64,000 nt of DNA. Source: Sphagnum magellanicum (Eukaryota > Streptophyta > Sphagnopsida > Sphagnales > Sphagnaceae). The notes under the pieces were generated by a model. That model was not told where the DNA came from, ran no database searches, and saw only the letters and a program-made list of their open reading frames with translations. This document shows, one piece after another, positions 1 to 11,829 of the stretch. Every line of letters begins with the position of its first letter. Positions within the stretch are counted from its first letter, which is position 1. The translations under genes were made by a program, and so were the position numbers. Location of the stretch: contig CM038907.1 in NCBI GenBank assembly GCA_021904315.1, forward strand, positions 18,607,223-18,671,222, read 5' to 3'.

Positions 1-611
1 GTGAGAAAATGAAACAAAGGTTCATTAAAAATGGAAAATACATCAAAATGGAAGGGGGTACAAAATAGGGCAACTTTATACAATGCATGCCAAAGTTATT
101 GTGTTTAATTCATAAACATCAAGATGGACCAATTTGGTTCATTTTGTAAGGTGAAAATATGATAAAGTATACAAAAAAGTTGACGACCTAAGTTTAGAAT
201 GAGACATTACAGTTTGCCACATATTTCAAACAAATGTTACACTACAAAAAGTAGACTTTAAAAGTTACTTGCATTCATAAAAATTTACTTTAAACCTATT
301 TTTATGATATGGAATTTGAAATTTAATGCACAATAATATAAAAATTATATCTCATCTTTGATCATTCAAGTGAAAACATTGAATATATAATTTCTTTGTT
401 GGTTTTTGTTACTAAGTTTTATCAACTTAACAAGTAGATTGTAAAGATAATATACATTTTAGCATAGGTTGGTCGAAAACATGTAGCACAAAGTCATGTT
501 TATTTGATAAGAAGATAAATAGGTTACATGATTGTTTGGGGCATATATTAGCACAAATATGATAAAAATGGTGAGGAAAAGTCTAGCAAAATCTATAAGC
601 AACCAATTCTT
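1..611. other. AT-rich stretch, no gene seen
   Basis: No reading frame with recognisable protein content was found on either strand. The short minus-strand frame at 459-659 overlaps the copia fragment and is its antisense shadow. This is probably decayed upstream sequence of the copia remnant that follows. Confidence 0.4.
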
Positions 612-830
612 GTGAATAGAAAAAGAAAAAAAACCATGAAATTTTTTAAGTTGCACCACACAAATTTATGTGGTCCAATGTTTATGGCATCAATTGACGG
701 TTCCCTTTACATAGTTTTGTTGAAAGATAACCATAATAGTTTTCATGTAACTTATTGTGTTAAACACAAGAATGACACTCTTAAATTTTTTGAAATAATT
801 GAAACATTATAAGAAAAGACAATTTATTTG
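612..830 (+). pseudogene. Ty1/copia retrotransposon integrase fragment
   Basis: The frame at 612-812 contains LHHTNLCGPM, then S.DGSLYIVLLKDN, then KHKNDTLKFFE. This is the start of the copia integrase core: the usual form is HTDLCGPM followed by a glycine-serine turn, YFVLFIDD and a KHKSE-type helix. The first catalytic aspartate of HTDLCGPM is Asn here (HTN), and the DD of the second motif is DN, so the copy cannot be active. About 66 codons are open; the coding signal then fades into stops and no reverse transcriptase or LTR was recognised nearby. Seen: motif order. Known: the copia rve domain. Inferred: a small, old fragment. Confidence 0.7.
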
Positions 831-2145
831 ACTATAAAAAATGTTCAAAAAAATGAAATGGTGATGTCCATTTGACCAAGTAGTCATACTAAACCAGTTA
901 ATCTTAGCATGGCCAAGTTTACTATTAGTTTTTCTACTAATATTTAATATGTGTTAGTAACAAGAATTGAACATTGGATCTCCATGGTCTCAAATTAATG
1001 TCTTTGCCAACCAACCACCATATAACTTTGTAATATAACATCAATATAATATGTTTACATTTTAAAAATTATTTGATATTTGTAATCTACCTTTCTACAA
1101 CCTATATACCTAACTATGACTTACCAATAACCAACCTACCCACCTACCTAGATATAGGTATAGATTTATATAAGGTTTTATAATTATATAGATTTTATAC
1201 AAGTATGGGTTATACATTTGATCTATAAAGTCTATCAGCTTTATGTATAAATTTCAATTAGGTCCTCCTAGAGAAGGACAAAACATGCTAGTGAAAATGT
1301 TGGTCAATCTTCACTTAGAACAGTATGAATGCATGCCACATGCATTTTGACCTAAAGAAAACCATCCCTCAAGCCAAACAATCACACTTTTAGGCACTTT
1401 CAACATCAATTGACACCTCATTTTGATATAAAAGGTTATGCCTTAGTGTAGGGGCATTTGCAAAATAAGGTTTTGGATGAGGGCACACCAAAGCCCAACC
1501 TTGCATTCTAGGAATGTCCCCCACCTCAAGGATTTACCTTTGGTAAAACACAAGGTAACCAACTAATGAACCTAAATATGTGCAAATCACAAGGCATAGG
1601 ATGGAAAAGTTTGTTACTAATATTGGGCAAGTATTCAATTTTGTAAATGACTATTAATTCCAATTTTTAAATATTTCAAAATCCATGAATTTGATTATTT
1701 TGAAAATATCAAAGAACTAGCAATAGGAAAACAACAATTTTGTAGGCAATTATTTGATTTTTCAAAAAATGAAAATCATGGTTACATATCTAAATCAATT
1801 GTTTTATTTTGTGAGGACCACAATTATGATGATCCTTAAGAATTACCTTGAGAATGAATGAGGTTTGATACAATTTTTAATACCCACCCAACACCAGTTC
1901 TTCACACATATTCCTTAAGAGTTGGGGTAATGATCTTATGCCTACTTAAGGTTAATTCACACTTGGTGATAATGCAAGTGATAACTTTATCAATTCCAAT
2001 CATTGTTCATATACAACATGCCTTCTTTCTTCAATTTAACATCTCTTTCTCTTCTTGCTTTAAGGTTTTCTACTACACATGAATTTCTTTCATGTGCACA
2101 TTGATTTGTGTTGTCAAAGCCCTTCACAATGTTTTGGGAAATGGA
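831..2145. other. No gene seen; includes a CCTACC-rich patch
   Basis: AT-rich sequence without recognisable coding content. Around 1085-1165 there is a cluster of CCTACC/CCTATA/TAGG words of the same kind as at 9.2, 22.7, 46.2 and 53.7 kb. The 74-codon frame at 1858-2082 has no family resemblance I can name. Confidence 0.35.
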
Positions 2146-3100
2146 CAATGTTGATTTTCAATCACAACAACAAACATCTACATGAATGCAAAAAGAAGTA
2201 AAGGTAAGGGACATGGAAGGGGAAGATCGGTTTGGATGCGAGCTCGTGAAGCCCAATCGAAAGCAACACCTGCAATATCATGTGGAATAGCCATAACACC
2301 AAGAACGAATGCAACACCAATAAAAACTACATTGTTGAGAACAAACACAATGTTGGGAAAAGCTAAACCTTTTCAACAAAAACAAGGTAACTAAAAACAT
2401 TCATAGATATGATTTTTACTAATCTGATGGAAAAAAATGGAGCATTTAACTTGGAAAGAATTGGTTGATCCTTGCTTTCATATGGTACTTGCCATAAGAA
2501 ATGGGATAAAATAACTGACCAACTGCAAAAGATCACAAAATTGAAAGTTCCTCATAATGGGAAAACGTACAAAGATAAGTGGAATGGCCTAAATTCTGAC
2601 TACAAGAAAGTCTCAAATTACCTTATAAGGATTGGGCACCACATAACATTCTAGGATCTCACAATTGACAAGTGTGACCACCACCATCTTCGAAAGCAAT
2701 TTAATTAGGAGTCTACGATGTTATTCAAGCATTCCAAGGAGAAAGGATGATCAACACACTTGGTCATGTGATAGATCTTCAAGTTGAAGGCAATGGAGTT
2801 TACATGCCACCAAGTGGATGAGATTTAGAATATTACTTAATATCTCAAACATGAATGATGCAAGAACTTATAGGAGATGATTATGTGCCAAAAGAACGAG
2901 CAAATGATGAATCACAAACTACAAATCCAAATGCAAGAGTTGAAGGGTCTGATGGGAATTTCATAAACCTATATGATTTCTCATAATCCAACCAAGGAAA
3001 TTAACATTGCACCTTTGTCAATATTGCTGACATTCCATCAACTGCAATAGACTTACAAGTCATCCAACAATCTTATAGCACTCATGAGCATAAAGATTAA
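2146..3100 (+). pseudogene. PIF/Harbinger ORF1 remnant (trihelix/Myb-SANT-like protein)
   Basis: A broken plus-strand frame begins near an ATG at 2146 (MDNVDFQSQQQ, shifted frame). It continues through a basic stretch (KRSKGKGHGRGRS, 2182 onward) into a trihelix-like block at about 2430-2650: TWKELVDPCF, CHKKWDKITDQLQK, then KTYKDKWNGLNSDYKKV. A W...W pattern with KDKWN is typical of the GT/Myb-SANT DNA-binding protein that partners PIF/Harbinger transposases. Downstream, LTIDKCDHHHL and a polar region continue with several stops and frameshifts to about 3100. A transposase of the same superfamily lies convergently at 3770-4553, the usual two-gene layout. It is not functional. TIRs and the 3-bp target duplication were not identified. 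Confidence 0.55.
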
Positions 3101-3769
3101 ATGCAAGAGATCAAATGGATTCTCCCTGACCATCAAAACTTCAAACAAGAACAACAACTTCCATCATTGAAATTATGGAATGCATGAACATCACACAATT
3201 GGAGATTGAAAAGTGTCGTAACAAAGTTTAATCATGCACAACCAAAGAACAACTCCAATATCTCATGTAAAAGTTTTAAAAATTCATCAAACCAACAAAA
3301 ATTTGGTTATTGTTATGCTGAATTTGAGTTTGGCGATGTGCCATGTGTTTATTCAAAATAAATAAAAAACACCTCCACCTGGACTTGCTTTCAAATTATT
3401 TTGATGATTTTAGTCCGAAAGTTATTAATATACATGAGGTTAGTGATGAGGACAAGAATGAAAAGAAGAATTGAAAAAAAAAATGCAAAGATTTAGATGT
3501 AAAAAATATATCAAACCTTTGATTTCATTTTTTCAATCGGACAACATTTGTCACGTGTGAATTTGTAACAAAAAAAAACATTCAATTCCTTCATGGCCTA
3601 TGGTTTCCAAATAATTGATATAACAATGTTCTTTGTGCAATTCCTTAGATTTCATCACCTTGTAAATGAATGTGCTCATTTTTAACATCAATGTCTACAT
3701 TTCCTTGTTCATACGTTTTCCTTTCACCTTGGAATTTTGGTTGAGCATTTTCAATTTCTAGTTGAGTCA

Positions 3770-4553
3770 TTAGTGTTTATATATCTTCATTCTACTAGTC
3801 ATAATCAAATTGTGTAACATACAACAACAAACTACAACATTTGGTAGAAAATGGATATGTAGATTTATTTTCAACATCAATTCTTGGAACATTTTTTTTG
3901 AGATCCTAAAAGGGTTCTCCACCACATTTCTGCCATGAGACAATTGTTGATTGAATAAAGCTTCAAGAACAGTATGTCGCACCCCAATTTACTTTTGGGG
4001 CATCATCAACCAAGACAAGAGAAGGATACGCTTTATCACCAAGGATATACGGTTGAATTCCTTCTTTTCCGTAATCAACAACAAAACAAGTTTCCATCAA
4101 TGGTTCAATGATACAAAAAAGAAAGCCACAATACTCATGCATCATTCACAAAACTAGGAACAACAATAAAAATATCACGAATCATTTTCGGTGATCCACA
4201 ATTGCTTGTAATTAAATGTTATATATTGTTTCAACTTGAAAAAATAGTCATCAACTACAAAACATTGGCCTTTTGGTTTCTACAAGTGTATATGTGTTAC
4301 ATCTATGGCACCATGAATTGATGGCAAGCCATAGAAGTCTTTGAACCCAATCATGATTTCCACCATCTCAATCTTTTTAGGCCATTTGAACTTATTCATC
4401 AACATTATGTTCACGACATATATAAACTCATGCAACACTAAATGCATAATATATTTCTTGATAGCAAAAAAATTTAAGACAATGGAAATATCAAGCAACA
4501 TGAACCAACTTGTACAAGTTGCAAGCCATGCAGATACTCAGAGGCACCGCTAA
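3770..4553 (-). pseudogene. PIF/Harbinger (HARBI1-like, DDE_Tnp_4) transposase remnant
   Basis: Three blocks in order on the minus strand carry the whole DDE signature in different frames. At 4280-4501 GLPSIHGAIDVTHIHL holds the first aspartate (family form GAIDGTHI). At 3963-4145 PYILGDKAYP holds the second (family form LGDxGYP). At 3770-3982 GRNVVENPFRISKKMFQEL holds the glutamate (family form VVERAFGRLK), followed by CCMLHNL, the conserved CxLHN helix. A TAG after HIHL and a frameshift between GATYCS and MRHTVLEAL break it. Together with the ORF1 remnant at 2146-3100 this marks one dead Harbinger element of at least 2.4 kb. Family call is firm; exact ends are not. Confidence 0.75.
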
Positions 4554-4559
4554 TCAAAA

Positions 4560-5072
4560 CTTGGCATTTTTCTTTTCCATTAAAGGAAATAATTTAAATG
4601 TCAAACGCTACACAAAAATTTTACTAATGCAAAAATGTTCGATCTAGCAATGATTGTTGTATTGCATCATCAAAAAATGTGAATACCATGTGGTCAATTT
4701 CACTTTATCCTAATCACCAAACTACTAATTGCCCAAAAGTTCATAGACACATGAAATTTAAAATTGATGAAGGATCAGCACATTGTGCATCGTTTCAAAA
4801 ACAATTGCACATCATCTTTTAAAGAAAATGCATTGTGAAGTTCATCTTTGTCATAACCATGTGCGATCAAATTATGCACCTACAAAACCAACTACAGGAA
4901 CTAGACCAAAAAAACAAACTTCAAGTAATGCATTATAATGTGAATGATACAATTCAAATGATGCAACACATTCAAAAGAAATTCAATGTGAAAGACTTAA
5001 TTCAAAAGATGCAACATATCAAAATCTAAAAAACACAAGGAAACATTTAAAAGTGCAAAAAAAATCCATTGT
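4560..5072. other. No gene seen
   Basis: AT-rich sequence with short repeats of ATTCAAAAGATGCAACA-type words (about 4925-5030). It probably contains the end of the Harbinger element and the target region of the solo LTR that begins at 5078. Confidence 0.35.
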
Positions 5073-5998
5073 CAAATTGACGCACCTCCAAACTCCTTGA
5101 AAGAGTCAAATGCTAGTTTGAAAATGAAAACAATAGAAGGAGTTGGGGTACGCTCCCTAACTCACAACTCTTTGGGGGTAAGAGGGGTGTGCTAAAACTC
5201 CGAAACGGGGATTAAGATGAATGACAAGCGAATCAATTATTCATATGGACCTACACAAACTAAACAAATCGGTTAGTGCATAGTTTGAGCATTTTTGGTG
5301 CACGGACAAACCATGAGCATACACGGATTCATAATATTCACCATGGCCCGGACTTCGAGGAAGCCATCACCTTCCCCCTTATAGTATTTTCTTTGATTAA
5401 CCATGGGGGCTGCACCCAAATGTCGTTTTTCCTAGGACTCCCAAGTTAGGAATTTCGAAAATTCTCAAAATTGAGGCTCTCACAATTTTGGAGGCCCATA
5501 ATTTCTTGTGCAGACCTTTGATTGAAATGAGGTCTAAAGCAAAGTTATAGCCCTTGTCAAAAGCTTTCCAAAGATATGTGGCACGCCACCTACACATTAG
5601 TAATTCAAGGTAATTTTAGACTTTTAATGGTTGGGAATCAAATTGACACTTTGATTCTTGGCTTTTATTTCGGCCATAATTTATGTGTAAGTACTCAAAT
5701 GGATCATGTGAACCCATTTTAGACATCTATGTCTTGAGAATGTTCCAATGGTACAAAGAACTATTCAATCCAATGGATTTTGACCCTCAAGTCGTTCTTT
5801 AAATATTCAAAACTTTATAGTGACTCTAACTCTCAAAGTGGGAGTCCATTTGGGAGTGTGTGGGTTCATTCCTTCACATTCACACTCACACTCCTAGGAG
5901 TGTGAGTGTGAATGTGATTCCCAAGTTGCACTTTTGGCCTGCACCTTTTCATGCCTTTGCCATGGTTGTGAGCCCAAGGCTAAGGTCATGACACAAAT
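5073..5998 (+). mobile_element. Solo LTR, copy A (916 bp, TSD CAAAT)
   Basis: The element runs 5078-5993. It begins TGACGCACCTCC and ends GGTCATGACA, so it has TG..CA ends, and the 5-bp direct repeat CAAAT flanks it exactly (5073-5077 and 5994-5998). Its whole length aligns by eye to the reverse complement of 14046-14964, with shared blocks such as CCAAACTCCTTGA near the start, GGTGCAC, CGGACTT, CCTTATAGTATTTT, GGAGGCCCATAA and AGCCCAAGG near the end. No second LTR or internal domain is adjacent. This is what a solo LTR left by recombination, or a short terminal-repeat-only element, looks like. Known: LTR elements make 4-6 bp duplications and have TG..CA ends. Confidence 0.85.
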
Positions 5999-6267
5999 GA
6001 TATTTGAATGACACAACAAACTCAAAGAAAACTCAATGTGAAGAATATAGTTTGAATGATGTAATAAACCAAAATTTGGAAAATACAAGGAAACATTTGA
6101 AAGTGAAAAAATGATGCATTATTAACCATTACCAAAGACAAAGAATAGTAATGAAAGAATGTTGCATTTTAAAAAGTAAATTGGAACCTTCTAGAAGGAT
6201 CACAGAACTTGTAAAAAAAAAATTGTGAACATGCATTATTAAAAATGATGAAACTTTTCTTTACTAA

Positions 6268-6396
6268 CCATGAAAATTCATCATGAACTTTGAGGGACAA
6301 TGGACAATAGCCATGAAGATTCATCATGAACTTTTAAGGACAATGCACAATAGCCATGAAACTTCATCATGAACTTTGAAGGACGGTGCACAATAG
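6268..6396. repeat. Tandem repeat, 3 x 43 bp
   Basis: Three head-to-tail copies start at 6268, 6311 and 6354. Each begins CCATGAA and contains TTCATCATGAACTT and a GGAC..TG.ACAATAG end. Copies differ at a few positions each. No coding function is suggested. Confidence 0.85.
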
Positions 6397-6399
6397 GGT

Positions 6400-7380
6400 T
6401 ACCACTTTTTTTATCATGTTCAAGTATGAACAATGGTAGGTTAGCATGTTGTTAGGAGCTTACTAACCTAATTATCTACTGATGTGTGAACAAGGATAAG
6501 CAACAACTAATTAATTAGAATGTAAAAAGAAATGAGTGACACTTGAATTTGATTCACTAATTAACTTATTAACTATCATTTTCAATAGCTTATCATTCAA
6601 TGTGAATTAGCCTTTATAGGGATAGATTAGTAGGGTGTAAGATATGTCCCACTTTTAATGAGTGAGAATAAAAATCATCCTCTCGTCTAGGAGTGATATT
6701 TGGACACAATGGTGCCTTCCAAACACAATAAGAAAATCCTCTTAAATGCTTCATGGATGCTTTATGGATGACATGTAGAACACATCTATCTATGAAGGAA
6801 GGTAGTTTGTTTTGTTTTGTAGTTATGAGATCTACCGAACCGGGATGCTTCAGATCATATTCTTGATGACTTTGGAAAGCTCTTGATGAGGAGGGGTGAA
6901 TCGGCTTGGTTCCATGGTGTTTGGACTTGCAGTGCAAAAGTTCTTGAATGTTAATGATTTCTTCACTGAAAATTAAATTAAATCATAGCTGAAACTTTAG
7001 AAGGTATTGGAATGTGCCTTTGATGTTGTTGGAAAGATCTTGATGAGCAGGATTTAATGGAATTTATTTGGTAAGATTTGGATTCAGAATGTGGTAGATA
7101 TTGATTTTTAAGTAATTTCTGCCACTGAAAATTTAAATAAATTTCAAAAAACCAGGTTTTGGAAGGAAAAATCAGTTGACAACGTGGTAACACTAGAATG
7201 TCTACCATTCAATTCAAGTAGAAAGAATTGTGATTGTAACCTTTGGTGTTGTTGGAAAGATCTTGATGATTCAGATTTAATGAAATTTATGTTATGAGAT
7301 TTGGACTTAGGATCTGGGAAATATGGAATTTTCAATGATTTTGTTCACTGAAAATTTAAATAATTTTTTAAACCTTACAT
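6400..7380. repeat. Three diverged direct repeats of ~160-220 bp; no gene
   Basis: Related segments begin near 6865, 7018 and 7241. Each has TTTGG/TGTTGGAAAG.TCTTGATGA, then a G/TATTTGGA block, and ends with CACTGAAAATT(T)AAAT. The minus-strand frames at 6614-6937, 6978-7208 and 7144-7335 resemble each other (SRSFQ.HQ) only because of this duplication. No protein family is recognised. Confidence 0.55.
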
Positions 7381-9045
7381 TATAACAAGTTCACACTTGG
7401 GCCAAGGGCACAAGCCACATTAGTACCTATTATGTGTGACTTGAATTGTAAGCAGTAGCTGATTCATCCCTTAGGATTTGATTAGAATTTTATGTTTTGC
7501 CATGTTTAGTATTTATTCATGTAGGTACAACCATCACATTGCTTCTTCTTTTTTTTTCAATTTCTTTTTTTCACAAAAGCGACAATTTTTTGCTATGATG
7601 AAAAATTTACACTGAAAAAACATATTTTTCCAGTTTTTCTCCAAATTTCGTTTTTGTAAAATCACTCACCACCAAAAGAAACTGGAAGAATCCATGGGCC
7701 ATCATAATATTCCAATGTACCCTACCATATGAATGAATGAAATCCATTTGATTTTGATATATCAGATGGGTGAGAGTAGATACAACATTTTGAAATAGAT
7801 ATCAGCTTGATAAAGGTAAATAAAAATTTCCAAAAACATCAACTGGTAAAGGTATGATGGTTAAAATATCAACCTGGAAAAAGGTTGGGTGAAAAGTACT
7901 GAGATCCCAACCCAATTAATTTTGTCTGGCCCAATTTATCTTGGCTCTCCAGTAACTTTTTTTGGTTTTAACCTGACCGCTACCCAACCCAAAGGCTATA
8001 ACAATGTTACTTAGTTGGATGCAAAGCTAAGACAAATCCGGGGCATTAGTAAATAAGAGCCTCTTCGCCATAAGGCTACTGCCCTTTGTCAGGGTTTGGG
8101 CTCTTTGTTAGTTATTTCAACGTAAATTTAGGAATGGTGTAGGGCAGTTGAAAGGGGGATTGCATAATGGGGGAAGAAGAGGGTAGGGTTTTGTGGGGGC
8201 CACACACATGTGCATTGGCATCAAGGAGAGCCTGAGGTGGAGCTTACCCTACAATTCAAATACATAAAATGTTCATGTGAACAACCTTTGTAACCTCAGT
8301 AATGAGAGTTTGGAAGTAGCTTGCATTTATGATGCACATATCAATGTTAGCAGGTTCTCCAGTTTGGAGTGTTAAACCTAGAGGTTGAAGTTCAGATTGT
8401 TCTGACTTGTGAATTAGACTTCTATCCTTTTGATGAAATCAGCAGAAGGACGAGTTTATAAAACTAGCCTTTTGTTGGCCTCGCCTACCAAGGCAAGGAT
8501 ATTCTGTTTAGATTCATTATAGAGTATAGTAGGTTAAGGGATTTTGGACCGTAGGTAGTGGGTATTTTTTTACATGAGGGTTTTTGAAAGACGATATTTT
8601 GGCTTGTGTTGAAACTTGAGATTTGTTACAGAGTTACAATATCTTGAAGGATTTTGGTTTTTTCAAGGGGATTTTTCGAAGATTAGAATTTTGCATGGTG
8701 AAATATTTGAGTTTCTATAACTCTTCTTTTGCATATTCTGATACATTTTAATGTAAATGGCAAGGCCACAGCGTGACACACCCCTTTTTAGAACTCGAAT
8801 TGGAACTGGTACTTTAAAAATAAACTTTTCAAAATATGTTCATCTTTGTTTTAGGTAGACACATTGATTAGTTTTTCAAAGTCAACTAGTAGGCTGAACT
8901 TTTTAGGTAGCTGATCAGCTTAATTTATTGTCAAAGTTGATACCTTCATATATTGTAATTTTAACTTATATAACTTGACACCTTCATAATTTCCAGTTTT
9001 AACTTGTTGTAAAACTTTATACTTAAAAAAAAATTCCAACCTTGG
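7381..9045. other. No gene identified
   Basis: Mixed-composition sequence with higher GC at about 7900-8260 but no open frame of useful length. I see no transposon hallmark, RNA gene or splice-supported exon. Confidence 0.35.
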
Positions 9046-9053
9046 GGAAAGTG

Positions 9054-9417
9054 GGCCACAGTGAACCAGCACCCACCAGTGCACCATCAAGGATGGATGA
9101 GATGTGATCAGGAAACAAATTTTCTGTTGGGTTCCAGTTCCCTAGCAAACCATGGGTGGTTAGCTCAGTTGGTTTCGTTACTACCTACGAACTAGGTAGG
9201 TAGTAAAAACAGCCCCCCCTACCTACTATGTGTAAACTATCTATGTACCTAGGAGTACCCTATTTATTACCTACTTGTCTATATGTTAGACCTACTTCTT
9301 ATAGAATGGGTTACCCAAGATGAAACTGGGTAGTAACTCAGTTGAGGATCATCCACAACCGAGTCATAACAGGCATCCAGTGGATGGTGCACTGGTGGGT
9401 GCTGGTTCATTGTGGCC
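9054..9417. repeat. Inverted-repeat element, 35-bp arms (34/35 match)
   Basis: The left arm at 9054-9088 (GGCCACAGTGAACCAG...) is repeated in reverse complement at 9383-9417 with one difference. The 294-bp interior holds two similar phrases, GGTTAGCTCAGTTGG (about 9158) and GTAGTAACTCAGTTGAG (about 9330), and a CCTACCTA/TAGGTAGG patch (9180-9290). TAGCTCAGTTGG matches a tRNA A box, but no B box or cloverleaf follows. The structure could be a foldback/MITE-like element. No target duplication was recognised. Confidence 0.6.
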
Positions 9418-9594
9418 GGGAAAGTGTAGTATGTCCACAGAACCAGACGATGGAACCAGAACCAGGCCTCAAAGTTATTGAATCTGAAGAAAATTGAAAA
9501 AGCAAAAACTCTGTATTTAAAGGTTTGAAAAATTGTGCTCAAACCTCCTCCTGCACCTGAAGAACCAACCAAAACTGTTTAAAGCGTCAATACT

Positions 9595-9708
9595 GGGACT
9601 AGATGATGAAACCCTGCCAATCATAAAATAAACCGAGGCACCCAGAAGAGGGGGACTAGATGATGAAACCCTGCCAATCATAAAATAAACCAAGGCACCC
9701 AGAAAAGG
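9595..9708. repeat. Tandem duplication, 2 x 57 bp
   Basis: Copies at 9595-9651 and 9652-9708 share GGGACTAGATGATGAAACCC at the start and differ at only a few positions. Because 57 is a multiple of three, the minus-strand frame at 9517-9750 shows a 19-residue duplication (YFMIGRVSSSSP twice), but that frame resembles no known protein. Confidence 0.9.
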
Positions 9709-9759
9709 GGGAATGCAAGGACCCATGACCAAGAAGACAAAAAGAACCACCTAAGAGAG

Positions 9760-10560
9760 CAAACCGCAAGGGGAACATCAAGTTCCTGAACCCCCTCACA
9801 AGAAGCATATCAAATAAGGAAAGGGAGGGGTTCTTTCAAAAAGAATAGCCAGACACAACACTGATACAAACCACAAACTAAGAGAATTTCCTATTTCAAA
9901 TGATTTTTTTTGTTTTGGCTTTGTGTGACATGCAACGCAAAAGTAGCATGACACTTGACATCCTGATGACAATCTCTACTGCTGCTACTCCCCAGGGAAA
10001 AGGGTACCTAACGATGGTGCTTGGACCCACCAACCCATAGACCATCTACAGGTACTACGCAATATTACTATGTCCCCAAAATTCTGCCCCTGCCATTAGC
10101 CTACGCAGTTTTGGAAATAAAAACTTCATGCAGCCAATGGGATGGCTCAGCATGCACTCATGGATGGTCCAGTTTTTTTTTTAAGAGGGGACAGGGGACA
10201 GGGATTTTTTTTTTTCCCCTTGTTCTCATAAGTTCCCAAAGGGTTCCCAAGTTCCCAAAATGTTCCCACATGCATTTCCCACGATGTTCCCAACAGCACC
10301 TGGGTTTTATCCCATATGGTTTGCCCAAAGTTCAACTCCCATGTACACAAACTGGAAAGGTGAAATCTAGGGGAGCCCATTTTTTTCCTATTTTGCAACT
10401 AAGGGTACATAGCAGTGACATAGTGTGATTCATATTAATCAGATCACGGGCGGGTGCCCTCACAATTTTTCCTTTGTTTTTTAAAGGGGTCATATTGAAT
10501 GGCGTTTCCATGGAGGAAATAACTTAGGTACTCGCTTTATCTCTATTTTAAGTCAACAAC
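9760..10560. other. Low-complexity stretch with GTTCCCAA words; no gene
   Basis: About 10215-10290 is a degenerate array of GTTCCCA(A) units (TGGGAAC on the other strand), preceded by T and C runs. The overlapping 135-codon plus frame (10021-10428) and the minus frame (10147-10398, repeating GTFWE/LGNP/LGTYE) are products of this simple repeat. Confidence 0.5.
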
Positions 10561-10604
10561 AAAAGTGAGAAGTGGGTGTTTTCATTTAGTGCAGAAACTT
10601 ACAC

Positions 10605-10789
10605 CAGAAATAGTGAGTGAACGTTTGATGCCCACAGAATGCTTGATAGAAATAATCATCCGACTGACATTTGTAGGTACATCCTTAACAGCTGAATCGT
10701 CTGACTTTGTGTAGTAGACATTGGACAACATGCCTAAAGCCTGATAGTTCACAAGTACTGATTGATGAACAACTGGTGATTCTCTTTGT
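10605..10789 (-). pseudogene. Exon-like block of an unidentified protein
   Basis: On the minus strand a frame of about 60 codons is open. It reads VNYQALGMLSNVYYTKSD, then DVPTNVSRMIISIKH, then KRSLTIS, and stops at a good splice donor (CTG|gtgtaagt, intron side 10604-10597). The amino-acid composition is balanced and unlike the AT-driven frames around it. It has no ATG at its start, so it would be an internal exon or a captured or decayed exon. I do not recognise the family, and no neighbouring exon could be linked to it. Calling it a pseudogene is an inference from its isolation. Confidence 0.35.
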
Positions 10790-10984
10790 ATTCAATGGTA
10801 CTCTCTGCTTCCCATGTCCTCAAGCCTGACTTGCGGGGTTTGGGGGTCAGTCTGCTTCAAAGGACCCACACCCACCAATTCAGTGGGACCTACCCAACTG
10901 TTAGGGATTGCAATGTGAACTAGTGGACCCCTTGCCATTGGCCCAAGTAAGGTCATCCATCCTAATATTATTCCCATTGAAATG

Positions 10985-11829
10985 GGCTTAACATCAGAGT
11001 TATTATGAAAATATGATAGCTAGGTCATGAAAAGAAGAAGAATGAGTTATGTTTATATGTTCTTTCATTGTATCGTAAGAGCTGTTACAACCTATGAAGA
11101 GATATTTGTTAAACGTGAAATTTCATTTTTGCAAAATATTTCACTCTACTATAACAACATATTTGCATTTCACATGCATATATTCATTGTTTTTACTTTA
11201 ATTCTTCACATTTTTAACACTATAATTCATTGAAACACTAGATTCATGGTTATTTCATCTAACTAGAATTTGTTTTTTAAAATACATTGTAAAAAACTCC
11301 ATTAAAAAAATCACAATTCATTTCATCATATGCTGATGCTACAAACAATTCTCACAACAATATGAACATAGAATTCACTATAGAAGTCTTTGCATTTTTA
11401 TATTACTGTAAAATTTGAATCAAAATATAGCAAAATCTCATGTTTTGTTGAAAAAAATCCCAAAACAACAAGTAAAATCTATTGTTTATCCAAACATAAT
11501 CTGTGGTTTTCTACTAACAAATACTTATAGCTCCTCCTAATATTCCCCATAACTCTCTGTTTAAGAAGTTTTTTTGTTTTTTAAAACTCCTTCCTTTTGA
11601 ACAATCTCAAGTCACATCACCATGATCAAAACAACAAGAATTCAAAATTCAAACTAACAAAGTTCGCCTAATTAATTCCTATCCTACCTACCTTATACAT
11701 CCAAAATCATGTACTCATCCTACCCCCTTAACATTACCCCCCCTGTACTTTGGATTCCATCCCCAAAATCCTTGTAAAATGACAAAATGAAATGAGAGTA
11801 TTTTATATATTTTTAAACATTTGTCTCCC
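10985..11829. other. AT-rich stretch, no gene seen
   Basis: Sequence between the exon-like block and the downstream end of the gypsy remnant. It may include the decayed 3' untranslated part or LTR of that element, but no LTR boundary could be recognised. Confidence 0.3.

Noticed and set aside
9158-9178. tRNA A-box match TAGCTCAGTTGG
   Set aside because: No B box, no acceptor stem and no cloverleaf can be drawn from the following bases, so not a tRNA gene.
10021-10428. 135-codon plus frame
   Set aside because: Largely composed of GTTCCCAA simple repeat and homopolymers; no family resemblance.
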